Shown in pieces: positions 1 to 11,075 of a stretch of DNA of 64,000 nt. Position numbers and translations under genes: made by a program. The stretch's first letter is position 1; each line of letters starts with the position of its first letter. The stretch is from Corylus avellana (Eukaryota > Streptophyta > Magnoliopsida > Fagales > Betulaceae). The stretch is from NCBI RefSeq assembly GCF_901000735.1, contig NC_081542.1:47532238-47596237 (forward strand). Reading direction: 5' to 3'. The notes beneath the pieces are model-generated. The model saw only the letters and a program-made list of their open reading frames with translations. It was not told the origin of the DNA and did no database searches.

Positions 1-894
1 GCAATCACCACAACCATCCAAATCTTCAATTTAGGCCCTGCTTTTCCATAAGAAGATTTCGATTCACCAAGACCACTATTTTAAAGGAAATCAATCCGCA
101 AAATTCTTATGTCCTTAGTTACCTTTGGAACTTGGGTAGGTTAAGAACACACTTGAGGCGTTGTAGAATTGGTAGAGCTGAAACCTCACATTACAATTCG
201 GACTAACAATAATTCCACCTTGGCGTGAATCACAGCATGCATGAAGATCTCCCAAGGCCGGCCCCAGACAACTATAACAGGAACTTTCAGAGATGTCCCT
301 AGTACATTGTACAAGACCATAAATTGTTTCCTTCCTGGAAAATTTAATTTCCCCAGTTGCAAACAAGCCCTTCAAAGGATCAGACGCAGCCTCCTTTGAG
401 ATGTTAATCATTAAGTATTTTAATACTTCATCAAAATGAAATGGATTTGATAGATTTTTCTCCAGATAAATCTGATCTGGATACTTTCCAGTATAAACCA
501 TCAAGGAAAAGAAATTCTGCAAGGAGTAGCGAACTTGGCAGAGTTCAAACCAAATCATTGCATCTTCAGTTTTGCACTGCTTGAAGATTTCCTGGCTTGC
601 ACTCTTTATGCAATCCCGGCAAACTGTCGAATTGACATCCCCTCTACAAAGTGCTTGAGCATAGACTTTTGGTTCCTCCCCAGTAGAGTTGTTGTAGAAA
701 CCTGTTACCGAAGTATTGGACGGCAATGACTGAAGAAGGAGCTTGAGATTTTTTTCAAATGGGTCGCTGAGTGTGTAATTTCCGGACTCTGGGTTACAAA
801 AGGTATAGACAGGATCTCCACTGGCAAGGACAGGGCGCATTAAAAGTGGTATAATTAAGAAAACCATAGCTGAAACAACTACATCCTTTTCCAT
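1..894 (-). CDS. Cysteine-rich receptor-like protein kinase (CRK), 5' part
   Basis: Exon 1 is 123-894. A short intron (122-38, GT..AG, 85 nt) leads to the first 37 nt of exon 2, which runs off the left edge. Exon 1 encodes a signal peptide (about residues 1-25) and two Gnk2/DUF26 domains, each with the C-x8-C-x2-C signature (C83/C92/C95 and C197/C206/C209) and several N-glycosylation sites. Exon 2 opens in frame with a Lys-rich stretch followed by IWMVVVI, the expected start of the transmembrane helix. In this family a cytoplasmic Ser/Thr kinase domain follows; it lies outside the window. CRKs are plasma-membrane receptors linked to pathogen, ROS and salicylate responses. The gene is head to head with LpxD, 491 bp apart. 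A secreted CRRSP without kinase is possible but less likely because exon 2 continues into a membrane segment. The exact acceptor (38 or three bases earlier) is uncertain. Confidence 0.88.
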
Positions 895-1385
895 TTTCCA
901 AATATGCTAGAAAATTGGATGATTGCTTCAGCTGAACTGCTTAGAGGGGGACATTGACAATGTTTTGGTAGTTTAGAGGGGACATTGTCACAATTGAAAA
1001 TTTGGGAGGGACATTGTCAGTTGGGTGGTAGTTTGAGGGGTGTATGTGGACTTTACCAAAAAAAAAAATATAATCCTTTGGTAATTTCTGATTAGAGAAG
1101 GTTTAGATCTCGGGCTTCTGATTCGAGCCCATAAATACATCACACAGGCAGACCATTGACCATGGTTCACGGCCCAGGCTCGGAACAAGCCCATCTAATA
1201 AATTATTATCTGCGTGACCATAATATCCTTATCTCCTAGTCCGAATTACAGGAGTACCCCTTTGTCCCAAGAATCAGACAGTCTGATACTCTGAGGCACT
1301 TTCCCTGCCATTTCCCAAGCCGAAACTGTTTTTCAAATCCTTTGAAAGCTAACATCTTAGCCATTGTTCTCTCTCTCTCTTGGCC
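895..1385. promoter_or_regulatory. Shared divergent promoter region, CRK / LpxD
   Basis: This 491 bp stretch separates two oppositely oriented start codons, so it must hold both promoters and leaders. Near the CRK side (about 942-1050) a GAGGG-ACATTG module recurs three to four times with intervals of about 35-50 bp and ends in a short A-run, which looks like remains of a small repeat element. Immediately upstream of the LpxD start is a TC-rich leader (about 1367-1380). I see no clear TATA box for LpxD. Confidence 0.5.
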
Positions 1386-4300
1386 ATGGAAATCACTGTG
1401 AGAAAATTGGCCAGCTTGGGCTCCTCCACTTCACTTTCTTACCTCATGTCCAAGAAGCACAAGGCGTATATACAAGGACCTCGTGCTTTATCTCCGTTGG
1501 TTGATCGTATCCGTCGTGATTTTTCCGTGGGGGCTGGCCAAACTGGGTCTAGTGCTTCCTCTGATACGTCTGGTGCGTCGTTTGGACTAACGGAGTTTGA
1601 AGTTGTTTTGTAGTAGTACTGTTTGTGAAAATGTTTGTGAAAGTAAACCCAGTTACAGAACAGTTCATGACATTCAATACCATGTTATACAAGCATGATA
1701 ATCGCTTGCATTGATAGAACTTAGAATGAAGAGGTAATTTTGCAGAACTTTTTTGTACTGGGAGAAAATAAAGGTGAAAGGCTTGGTGAAAAATGAGCTT
1801 CGAATTATACGAAAACATTGAGCATGTAGTCTAATGTTGCTGTGTGCATTGTACCAATAGGCATGCTATAAAATTTGTATTAGATGGTAGGTGCTCCCCA
1901 CATTTATATTGTTGTGTTAGAAACCTCCCCGGTAAATGTAAATGTATGTAATGAAAGAATTAGCTTGAAGTGTATTTATGAATGATGATAGTTTTTATGG
2001 AATTTCAATAGACATTTGAAGACTTTGATGCATTTCCGACATGGGTCGTGAAGCTGATCTGCATTTGTTTTGTTTCAGTTTGTTGTTAACTGTCCATTTG
2101 GAATCTTAGATGTCTGTTTTAACTTAGCATTTTTTTTAAAGCATGAGCTATTGAAGTTCATATTGTTTCACTTCAATGATGCATTAACTGGCATTTGCCA
2201 CCTGCCTTGAATTTCAAGATTAGAGGATGGTGCTGGACTAAGCCCCAAAGAATTTCAGAGATGGAATAATGGAGGTGGGATTTTCCACAAGTCAGCTTCC
2301 ATTGATCCAACAGCGCTCATAGAGACTGGTGCTGTAGTTCATCCGAAATCTGTTGTCAGTGCATATGTTCATATTGGATCGGGAACTGTTGTTGGACCTT
2401 CTGTGGTAATCGGCCAATTGACAAAAATAGGGTGAAATTTCTTCCCTTTACAGTAATAGCAACATTTACAACTATGTAAAGTATTATTATTTCAACTTAA
2501 TGTTACAGTGCTCTACCATCTCTGTTCCACTAAAGCCTTTTTGCAATAATATGTTTAGTCCAGAAACATTCCTTGAATGACATACTACGTAGGAATGCAC
2601 TTGGGACTAGCAGAGAAAAAGGTTCTGACCAGTAATTCTGCCGCCTCTTTCTAGTGCTTAATTAAATGGATTATGTTTGTTCATTCAGGCTAAGTTCCCT
2701 AACAGCCCTGCCTTTTGAAATATTATGAAAAGTTCCTCTAGGTGGGGCGCCATTTGCAAGAAATATTTCTAAGAAAACATTTTAATGTGTTTAATTCTTT
2801 ATATTGTGCTCTGGAAATACTAAGCAATATACTACTTTTCCATTTTTCCTTTTTTATTCTTGAAGTTCTTTTTTGTCATTTGCTCATTTTTTTGATATAA
2901 AATATTGGAAAATAATCTAGAATTGGTCTTACACATGTACAAAGTGAAGATGTTGCAAGATCACCAGTTGATGTGCTTATGCTGGAACTAGGATTTTTTT
3001 TTTCTCTGTCTCTCTCCTTTTTCCTTTTCCCTTGCTTACAAGATAGAACTTTTTCTAATAAGTGACATTTTGTCTAGTCATAGACTGCCCAGGTGTAGTC
3101 TATCTAGGATTCCCCAATTGAAAGCTCATGGAAGTGTGAGAGAATAATTTGTTTTGTATTGGGAATGAGTGGTGACTGTTAATTGATGGTTGAGTAAGTT
3201 TTGTATTAGGCTTGTTATTGGCAATCTTGAGCCTGATCATTGCATTGCTCTTCCTGCACTTTTGGGTGTGTTATGTGAGAAATTCTGTGAATGCAAGAGC
3301 ATACAGACCTGTGGGATTGTGGCATGCATACATCCATACAGGTTAATGTTCATAAACCATTTTACAGTTATACTAATATGATTTTGCCAAAACTACTGTA
3401 TTTTGCCAGGTATAATGTTGCACTCAGTAATTGCGCTATTGGTGATTCATGTGTAATCCACAATGGGGTTTGCATTGGTCAAGATGGTAAGGCTTGATAA
3501 GTATGAACTTGGTTTTTTTATTGCAAGTGCAAGTGTAAGGATACTTGCATAAATAGGATTTTATCATAATGGACACTCAAGTTATCTAGGGATCAATATC
3601 ATGGAAATCTTGTTTATTGACTGATACTTGTGTCCTTGCCTATTATGGATATCAAGTTAGTTACTTTTAATATATGCTTTTGATATTTACCAATGTAGTC
3701 CTGATACATGTTGTTACTGATACACATTGTAGTCTACAGATTAAATTTTCATTTGTTCTGTTGGTTGCTGGTTGCTGGTCTGTTAATCAGCTCTTGCTGC
3801 ATATGCTTTCAACATACAAATTTTTTTTTTCCTTCGCTCTCCACTCCCTTTATCATAGGTGTTACTTATTGTGGTAATGTAATACTATTTGGAACCAAAA
3901 AATGTTGTTTTCACAATAAATCTTTTGGTGTCTTCTGATATTAGTTGCCACATTGTTTACATACAGGGTTTGGGTTTTTCGTGGATGAGAAAGGGAACAT
4001 GTTAAAGAAGCCTCAAGTTGGTGATGTTATAGTTTTTTACTCAAAGTCAACCTTATGTTGTCTTCTTTAGCATCATTGTTCTGTTTTCGATCGGCAATAG
4101 ACTACCCTATTTTAGATATCTTGTTTTTTTTCCTCAGTTGCTGAATGCTATGATAGGGAACCATGTGGAGATTGGTGCAAATACATGCATTGACAGGGGG
4201 AGGTGAGACGTGTAATGGCTTTTGCACATCTTTGAAGTTTTTTTTTTTCACTATATATACATATTTTCTAAACCAGTTTGTACCTGAAGCTGTCCCAGTG

Positions 4301-6520
4301 GGACTGTTAATTATACCATCCATTTGTTTGTGCAGCTGGAGAGATACAATTATAGGGGATCATTCAAAGATAGATAATTTAGTTCAGGTTGGTTTTTGCT
4401 TTCTTGATTGGTAGTCAAATTATTCTGAACTTGTGATCAATCTGGTTGGCTATGCAGATTGGTCATAATGTAGTTATTGGGAGAAGTTGCATGCTTTGTG
4501 GACAAGTTGGGATTGCAGGTTCAGTGACGTATGTTACTTCTCATCAGTGCTTTTCAATTCTTTATTTTTCTTGTGAAGTTTAGATTCAACTTTATCCAAC
4601 TTTCCCTTTATAAGTACTTGGTACTTGGTGAAGAGTTACAACTTTGCCTTGTATGTTCTTTTCAGGATAGGAGACTATGTGACTTTGGGGGGAAGGGTAG
4701 CAGTTCGGGATCATGTTTCCATTGTATCAAAGGTATTAATTTGGTAATAACAAGAAGGATGTCCAATTATAGCGTAATTTAGCCTTGTCTTGTGAGAGAG
4801 CTTTATAGATTATTTTTGCTTCTGATTTCATTGGAAAGCCCAACAATCTTGTATTTGCTTTTCTTTACTCAGTGATTTTGTGTTGTCCGTCTCTTTTGCT
4901 TGCAGAGATTGTATGTGGTATAATTAGCAGCATGATCCGCTGTTTGTACAATGTTTTGTTAATTGATTTCATATGTTGCATAAAGACTTGTGTTTCTCCA
5001 TAGAGAATTTAGCTTGTGAGACATTATTTAAAATCTTGATGGCCAACTAAAGACATTAATTAAATATGTAATGATTGCTCTGTTATGGAAAAAGAGAAGC
5101 ATTTTCATTTGTATGAGGCAGTTATAGGTTACCATGGAGCATGAAATCTTTAAGTTTTTAGCTTCAAATATATTGATCTTTTATTCAATATGTTATGTTT
5201 TCTTTTTCATGTTTTTCCTCTATGATTTCAGTGCAATGTTTCATCATTGAGTTTTAGAGATATTACTTGCCATTCTATATGCGAGTATTTCTTGGCACCT
5301 TTCATTTATCAGAGATATAATTTATTTTGTTTTTCCTTGAATACAAGAGTTTTAAGACATTCCAGTTTGAAATAAATGATGATAAAAGCCTCTTCATTCA
5401 ATTTTTATTTCCGCTTAATCCCCAAAATATTTCATTTCTTTTTTCCCAATGTTTCATATTGGAGGTCTATTTCGCAATTGTGAAGTCGTCCTAAAAGTCA
5501 AAACCACTTTTGTTGTGAAAAAATGGTTGAAAGCAATGATGGTTTGGGCTCTCTTTTCTCCTGATCAATATTGAGTTTCCACCATCCGAAGCCTTGATAA
5601 AAGTAGACAAATGGGTAGGAAGAGGTGGCAAAGGAGGTTGACTTTAGCATCCTGAGAAAAGTATCAATGAAAATGAAGTTCTAGATAGCAAAGTTAACAA
5701 AAATGAAGGACTTGTTATAACTGCAATAAGTTGAAATATTATCATTTTAAATGTAATAAAAACAAATCAAAAGATTTCCTTTAAGTTCCAAAAACCCCTG
5801 AAAATACTTACTGGCTTTCATGTGTGCCAAACTGTTATGAAAACCAAATGAAGCCTGACCTTTGACTTCCTCTGTCTATTATCACAAAGTTTAAAACCAC
5901 TGCATAACCTTCTTTTCTTTTTCAATCTTAAAGCATGGTTCTGATCAGGTTTGAGAATTACTAGCAGCCGCATAGCGGAGGTCTACCTAATTTGTTACTC
6001 TCTTTTCTGCACTTTTCTGAAGTGAATTCATATAACCATGAAATGTTAAATCTTTTGCCTGCATGCTTGAATGTTTGCATGTTCATGCTTATCCTATTTG
6101 TTCATATAGAATGCCACATGGCTTCAATCACACATATGTAGGACAACGAGGCTTCTATCGACTATAGCATAAGAATACTGGGTTGATAACAAAATATCTA
6201 ATCACAAGGAGTTGCAGGTCCGGCTTGCTGCTACTAGCTGTGTCACCAAGGATATCAAAGAACCTGGGGATTATGGTGGCTTTCCTGCTGTAAGGATTGC
6301 ATTTGTGCCCTTTCTTACATTCTATTTAATATTTTCCACAAATGGATGATAGGGTGTGTCAGCCAAACTTGGTGGTGCTGGCCGATTGTTGAAAAATTGG
6401 ACCTAATATAATAACATGGATATATTGTACATTTCCTTTGATGCTTTGCAGGTTCCAATTCATGAGTGGCGAAGACAAGTTGCTACCCAATTTCGGACTT
6501 CAAAGAAAAAGGTTTCTTAA
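1386..6520 (+). CDS. LPXD: UDP-3-O-acylglucosamine N-acyltransferase, mitochondrial (LpxD)
   Basis: Exons: 1386-1572, 2224-2431, 3410-3486, 3967-4016, 4138-4202, 4336-4387, 4458-4528, 4666-4732, 6218-6289, 6452-6520. They sum to 918 nt (305 aa plus stop) with all phases compatible. The protein starts with a basic, Ser-rich presequence typical of mitochondrial import, then a left-handed beta-helix of hexapeptide repeats (many I-G-x-x-x-x-I turns). Segment IGHNVVIG (His216) matches the catalytic His of bacterial LpxD, and the C-terminal [17 protein letters not shown] segment is family-typical. LpxD adds the second acyl chain to UDP-3-O-acylglucosamine in lipid A-like synthesis, known in plant mitochondria. 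The N-terminal uridine-binding domain is much reduced, as in plant homologues. The exon 1 donor (GTGCGT) and the exon 4 donor (GTTGGT) are weak and were chosen for phase. Intron 8 is 1.5 kb. Confidence 0.92.
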
Positions 6521-6975
6521 GAGTCGGGAGATGTATTAGGATATATTCTAGATTTGGCTTACGTGCGGTAAAAAACTGTAGCATATAACAGTCTAGATTT
6601 CTGGTGTAGTAGATTTGTGGCGATGTTTCTTCTGCAGTATCTAATTTGCTGGGGGGTTTCTACCATATATCAGCATATCTCAATCTTTGTACACAATCCA
6701 ATTATTCTTTTATGTAAGACATTGTTGTTCTTTTAGTCCTTCAAAAGGGCTGGTAAACCATTTGGACCAAAACACATGGAGTCGCTGTTTAGAGAAAAAA
6801 ATTTTATCTTGTATTTACAATGTGAAAAAACTAAGACAAATACAAGACAGCAAACTGTACATTTACCTTGAAATTAAGAAAGTCCACAACCCTTCTTCTT
6901 CTATGTCTAATTATACAAACACATTCAATCCTGTAATCCCCAACCATATATAAGGATTAAGGGGGTCAAACTTTA
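6521..6975. other. Convergent 3' intergenic region
   Basis: This stretch holds the LpxD 3' UTR and, on the minus strand, the 3' flank of the first NHL gene. The part from about 6830 is clearly similar to the 3' flank at 13220-13365, including a shared run around ACAGCAAACTGTACATTTAC, so NHL 3' UTRs were copied with the genes. No other gene is visible. Confidence 0.6.
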
Positions 6976-7530
6976 CTACCTCCTCCATTTATTGGTAGTA
7001 TGGCGCAGCTTAATCTTCTTCCTCCTCTTGCCTGAAATCTTCCCATCCTTTCCAACTAATAGAAGACGTTGCAAGTCTAATTTATGATGCTTCCCCCCCT
7101 TCTCTCGAATCCTAGATACCACACCCACCATCAATTTGGCTTTTGCATTTGATATTAATTCATTGAGAAAAGATTTCCACACTCGTGGGTTGGCATCCAC
7201 ATAATCAAATACTTTACGACTTCTCCCTGCTCGTTGGTGGAAAGCTGGTATTGTTTTCTCACCTACTATCTCCTCCCCAAAATAAAATGTGAGAAAAATG
7301 TCATCATAGTATACTGTGGAGACTGCGTTTTGATTTTCAATTTCAAGACTAAATAAAACGGTGCCGTTCTGACCCTCCTTGCTGACTAACGAGGACTGTG
7401 GGATGGAGAAGTCAACAATGTAGAAGCGGGGGGGATAGGGAGGTAGGATTATGGATAGAAGTATTGCAGGGATAGCCAAGAGGAGTACAATTACTAGGAG
7501 AAACCGACACACGTACTTGGATTCACTCAT
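6976..7530 (-). CDS. NDR1/HIN1-like (LEA_2) membrane protein, subtype A
   Basis: Single exon, 184 aa. A short cytoplasmic N-terminus is followed by one hydrophobic helix (about residues 7-29), the PPRFYIVDFSIP entry to the LEA_2 domain, an NGT glycosylation site, the YYDDIFLTFYFG core and a VGKDGKISG motif near the end. NHL proteins are plasma-membrane-anchored, type II-like proteins involved in pathogen and abiotic responses. The family NPN motif reads NQN here. The C-terminus is a basic tail rich in Lys and Arg. I chose the ATG at 7530 over an in-frame ATG at 7587 because a TATTTA box at 7601-7606 would place transcription start downstream of 7587, and because the paralogue at 13929 aligns from this Met. 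The chosen ATG follows an A-rich leader. No ligand or partner can be inferred. Confidence 0.85.
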   Translation of the reverse strand: MSESKYVCRFLLVIVLLLAIPAILLSIILPPYPPRFYIVDFSIPQSSLVSKEGQNGTVLFSLEIENQNAVSTVYYDDIFLTFYFGEEIVGEKTIPAFHQRAGRSRKVFDYVDANPRVWKSFLNELISNAKAKLMVGVVSRIREKGGKHHKLDLQRLLLVGKDGKISGKRRKKIKLRHTTNKWRR

Positions 7531-7600
7531 GTTTTTTTTTTTGTGGGGAAGAGATGAAGAGGAAGAGGAGGTGGAGAGAGGGATCACGATCGATCAGGAT

Positions 7601-7606
7601 TAAATA
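7601..7606 (-). promoter_or_regulatory. TATA-like box of NHL gene at 7530
   Basis: Minus-strand TATTTA lies about 70 bp upstream of the chosen start codon. The paralogous gene at 13929 has the same box at the same relative position (13998-14004). Confidence 0.5.
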
Positions 7607-8203
7607 GAGTTTTGTATGAGAAGAAATTAATTAAGGAGGAATATATATCATATGTTGATGCATGCTTGTTCTTCAAGTTAAGGACAATGAATTATTCTTG
7701 CTTCCTCTTGGAGGATTAGAGGATATATTTTGATTATATTATATAACCAAAGAATGTGTGAATGTTAAGGGAACCAAAACATATATGTATACAAATATAA
7801 CCAAAGGCTCACATGCACCAGGTTATTATAACTCATAAAAAACTACATGGAACATTCTTTCAAAACCTTCTTGCATCATAAAGCCAAGGAATTCCAAAAT
7901 CCAAATTACCCACCAAGATTTGATACACCAGTATTTTCAACCCAGCAACATCCCACAATTACCAACTATTACCCAAACGAGAAAACAAATTCTACATGTA
8001 AGAATAAAAAATAAATAAATAAATAAATCATAAACTAGTCTCTTGTCAAAGGCAATATGATTACAATATACCTAAAATCATCAATCAAAATTCGTGCTAA
8101 TTAAAGATAATAAGCTATATTACTACGTTAAAAAGAAAAAGACTGAAAGCCCTTACATTTACCATGAAATTAAGAAAAGTCCACAACAACACTTCTTCTA
8201 TGT
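7607..8203. other. Intergenic, no gene seen
   Basis: AT-rich spacer between two tandem NHL copies, with short TATA-type and AAAT repeats (around 7784-7800 and 8010-8028). The last 50 bp resemble the 3' UTR of the neighbouring NHL genes. Confidence 0.5.
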
Positions 8204-8763
8204 CTAGCTAATTAGATGGCGTAGCTTAATCGGAATCGATCTTCGTCTCACCCTCATATCCAAGAGCTTCCCATCGGAGCCAACTAGTAGAAGACCCTGC
8301 AAGTCTAGTTTATGATGCTTCCTCTTCTTCCCGAACGTCTTATATTGAATCCTAGTTCGTAAACCCACCTTCAATTCGGTTGGTGCATTGGATATTAATG
8401 CATTGAGAAAAGATTTCCATACTCGTGGATTGGCATCCATATTATCGTTTACGTTTAAATCATTCCTTGTCGTTGATGGAAAGCAGGTATTCTTTTCTCA
8501 CCTACTGTATCCTCCCCAAAATAAAACTTGGAGAAAAATGTCATCATAGTATATGCTGGAGTATGAGTTTTGATTCTCAATTTCAAGAGTATATAAGACG
8601 GTGCCGTTTTGACCCTCCTTGTTGACTAACGAGGACTGTGGGATGGAGAAGTTAATAATGGCGTATTGAGGGAGTACTAATATGGGATGCCATACTAGCC
8701 ATAGGAATATGGCCATCACACCCAATAGGGATACAACTTTGATAAGGTCTTGGCTTTACACAT
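8204..8763 (-). pseudogene. NHL subtype A pseudogene
   Basis: This is a full-length but broken relative of the genes at 7530 and 13929. The start region (ATG at 8763, MCKAK) is followed by a frame change and loss of about seven codons before the membrane helix. The LEA_2 segment INFSIPQSSLVNKEGQNGT is intact at about 8580-8665. A one-base insertion after the DIFL codons (near 8525) shifts the frame, a stop follows GEKRIPAFHQ, and a further frame change precedes the DANPRVWKS segment. The final third (8204-8440) is open and similar to the intact copies, including the KHHKLDLQGLLLVG motif. At least three lesions make translation of the full protein impossible. The two remaining open stretches should not be annotated as separate genes. 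Confidence 0.85.
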
Positions 8764-10152
8764 TTTCTGGTCTCTCTTTTCGATCTCCACCTAATTCATA
8801 AACTGGCTGAGTAGGTTTTATTTTATTTTTTTAATGTAGGGCTCATATGAGGGGATTTTTATTCGGTTTCGAACAGTAAAAATACAAAAAAGAAAGGAAT
8901 ATTTGTCACCACGATCCCAGCTGATTTTCAACCACATTTGGTTGACAAATAAAATCAACTTTATTGATTTCCATTTTAGATTTGAATTTAACCGCAGTAT
9001 TTCTATAATTATTGCATTTTTTTATTATTATTATTTCCATTCGTAGGAGAATTTTATTAGATTTTGTAGCTTTAGGGTTTTACTATAAGTTTGGATCAAA
9101 TGTATTGGAATGATTAGAGCTTTGCCATCAATAATATATCAGTTTTCGTGTTGATTCTTGTACATTAAGAACACATTTTCTCTAGGGTTATTAACTAATT
9201 AAAGCCCCTAATTATTAGTACGTTGTACAATAAAAGATCTTTTAATATTTTAAAAACTCTAATATGGTTACAATTTAATGAATAATCTCTAATTAATGCC
9301 CTCAATATGGTGAAAATAATAATTTTACAATATTGAGGCTTTAAAAAAAATCTCTAGGCATGAAAATAGGAATTTATTGACTCTAGATATGTAATGTAAT
9401 CTTTCCATTTCTTCTCATGTGTACAATTCACTTCATTAAGAACTCCAACTTCAAAAAATTGTCAATATATATAAATTATTTGAAAGTTCAACGTGCATAA
9501 ATTTCTTCGAAGTTGTATGAAATAATGGATTTATGTTGATTTCCTAAGGTTATAGTTGCTATTAAAGGAGAAATAACATTCGCCCCTCAATAATCGAATG
9601 TTTCACGATCGATGCTCAAAAATGCAATTCAGAAAATTTGCAAGGGCTGCAATTTGGGTGGTGTAACCACCCTATCAGCCCGAACTACGTACTCTCCTAA
9701 GGGCTTAGGTGGTGGTCGCACCAGCACTTTTGTTGGTGGTTGCTGGATCTAAGATACTGTTTATGAAAGTTCACATGGGTTAGTAAGAGATGCCAAACAA
9801 TACATGTTAAGGGTTTGATTTTGTAGGAAGTGTGGTATAAGGAGAAAGCGGTGAGACATGGGCCTTATTTGCTAACAAGAAGGAAATTTTAAGATACTGT
9901 TCACAATTTAAAAAAAAATTTAAAAAAAAGTAATAATTGATATAGAAAAGTGAAAAAGTAGTATTGAAAAATAGAAAAATTTTGTTTTGTAGTAATTTTT
10001 TTATTTGAATAGTAATAAAAAGTAAATAATATGATATAAAAAGTGAATAATGTGATATAAAAGTGAGAATATTTTAATATTGATATTTTTATAAAAAATA
10101 AAGTGAATAAGCTGGAGTGGAGTGTTGTTTAACAAAGACTGCCAAAGTGACC
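8764..10152. other. Intergenic, AT-rich
   Basis: No coding signal. From about 9630 to 9760 there is a GC-richer patch with an inverted GGGTGGTGTAACCACCC palindrome, similar in style to the hairpin cores of foldback elements elsewhere in the window. The rest is A/T runs. Confidence 0.4.
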
Positions 10153-10275
10153 TCAGGAAAATCCATTCACAATTACAACTTGGAGAATCCATAAACACAA
10201 AGAAGGTTTAGATTCTTCGCGGGTTTGAAGACTAATAGGAAACTCAGAATCGGAGGGATTTTCCAGATAATCCAT
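10153..10275 (-). pseudogene. Truncated NHL relic, subtype B (5' end only)
   Basis: An ATG at 10275 opens 40 codons that align with the first 43 residues of the intact gene at 15638: the acidic Ser/Pro-rich N-terminus, then SLCLWILQVV matching SLCLWFLQVV of the membrane helix. A TGA at 10155-10153 then ends the frame, and downstream sequence no longer resembles the family. The upstream flank is also conserved relative to the intact gene, including a TATATA box near 10335 and further blocks out to about 11400 (compare 16640-17560). It is therefore the 5' end of a duplicated gene whose body was lost. A short peptide could in principle still be made. Confidence 0.75.
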
Positions 10276-10595
10276 GTTGGAAGGTTGCAATTTTCGAGGA
10301 ATTGTTCATGGAACATTTTGTGGGATTATGATCATTATATAGAGGCTGCAGCTTTATGAAACATGCTGACATGAGATGAATTCGGATAAGGATCCCATTT
10401 TAAAATTATGTGAAACTTCTTGTGCACCATCTTGACCAAAAATAAACAATATTCTTTCGAAGGAAGGAATTTCTTTCTTTTATTCAAGATACTTAATTTA
10501 CTGGCTGGTCTTCAGTGGAAATTAAAGTAGATATAGCTCACTCATCATTGACATATATTCAAGGGTGAAAATTTGGTCTCATTTTTTATTATTGG
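10276..10595. other. Duplicated upstream flank of subtype B NHL gene
   Basis: Sequence around 10300-10435 is similar to the flank of the intact gene (15650-15720 and about 16640), including the phrase CTTGTGCACCAT. No gene is present. Confidence 0.5.
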
Positions 10596-11075
10596 CTAAA
10601 ACTGGAAACCGGAACCGAGGTATCTGATTTTTTATTTCTAAAAATTGAAACCGAGTACCCGGTTAACTGGTTATACAATAACCGGCTGGTTCCGGTTAGT
10701 ATCCGGTTATCCAAACCAAGCAACCGGTTTTTTTAATTTTTTTGCATTTTTAGTTTATTTTAGATATTGGGCTTAAACTTTAGGCTTATTTTAGGTATTG
10801 AGCATAATTTAACCATTTTGTGCCCCATATAAATTAAAAAAAAAAAATCAAAAATATAGATGTGATTTATGATTTTTATGAGCCTTTGATAAACAAAAAT
10901 AATAATAAATATACTAAATTCGAAAATATATATTATTATTATTATATATATATACTCGGTTATAACCGGGTATTTAAAAACCCCAAAACCGGTAACCGAA
11001 ACTAGACACCCCAGTTACCGGTTTTTCCAACCGGTTTTCCGATTTTCCGGTTCCGGTTTGAGTCCCCATTTTCCA
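10596..11075. repeat. CCGGTT-rich repeat element
   Basis: The stretch has many copies of CCGGTT/AACCGG in both orientations, in two GC-richer blocks (10600-10730 and 10955-11065) around an AT-rich centre. It begins with ACTGGAAACCGGAACCG and ends with the approximate reverse complement, CGGTTCCGGTTTG..CCAGT. This suggests a degenerate terminal-inverted-repeat element. I could not recognise a transposase or a target duplication. Confidence 0.5.

Noticed and set aside
7531..7587. Upstream in-frame ATG for the first NHL gene (also 13989 for the third)
   Set aside because: Both lie only 10-15 bp from the TATA-like box, so probably upstream of the transcription start, and the extra residues do not align between paralogues.
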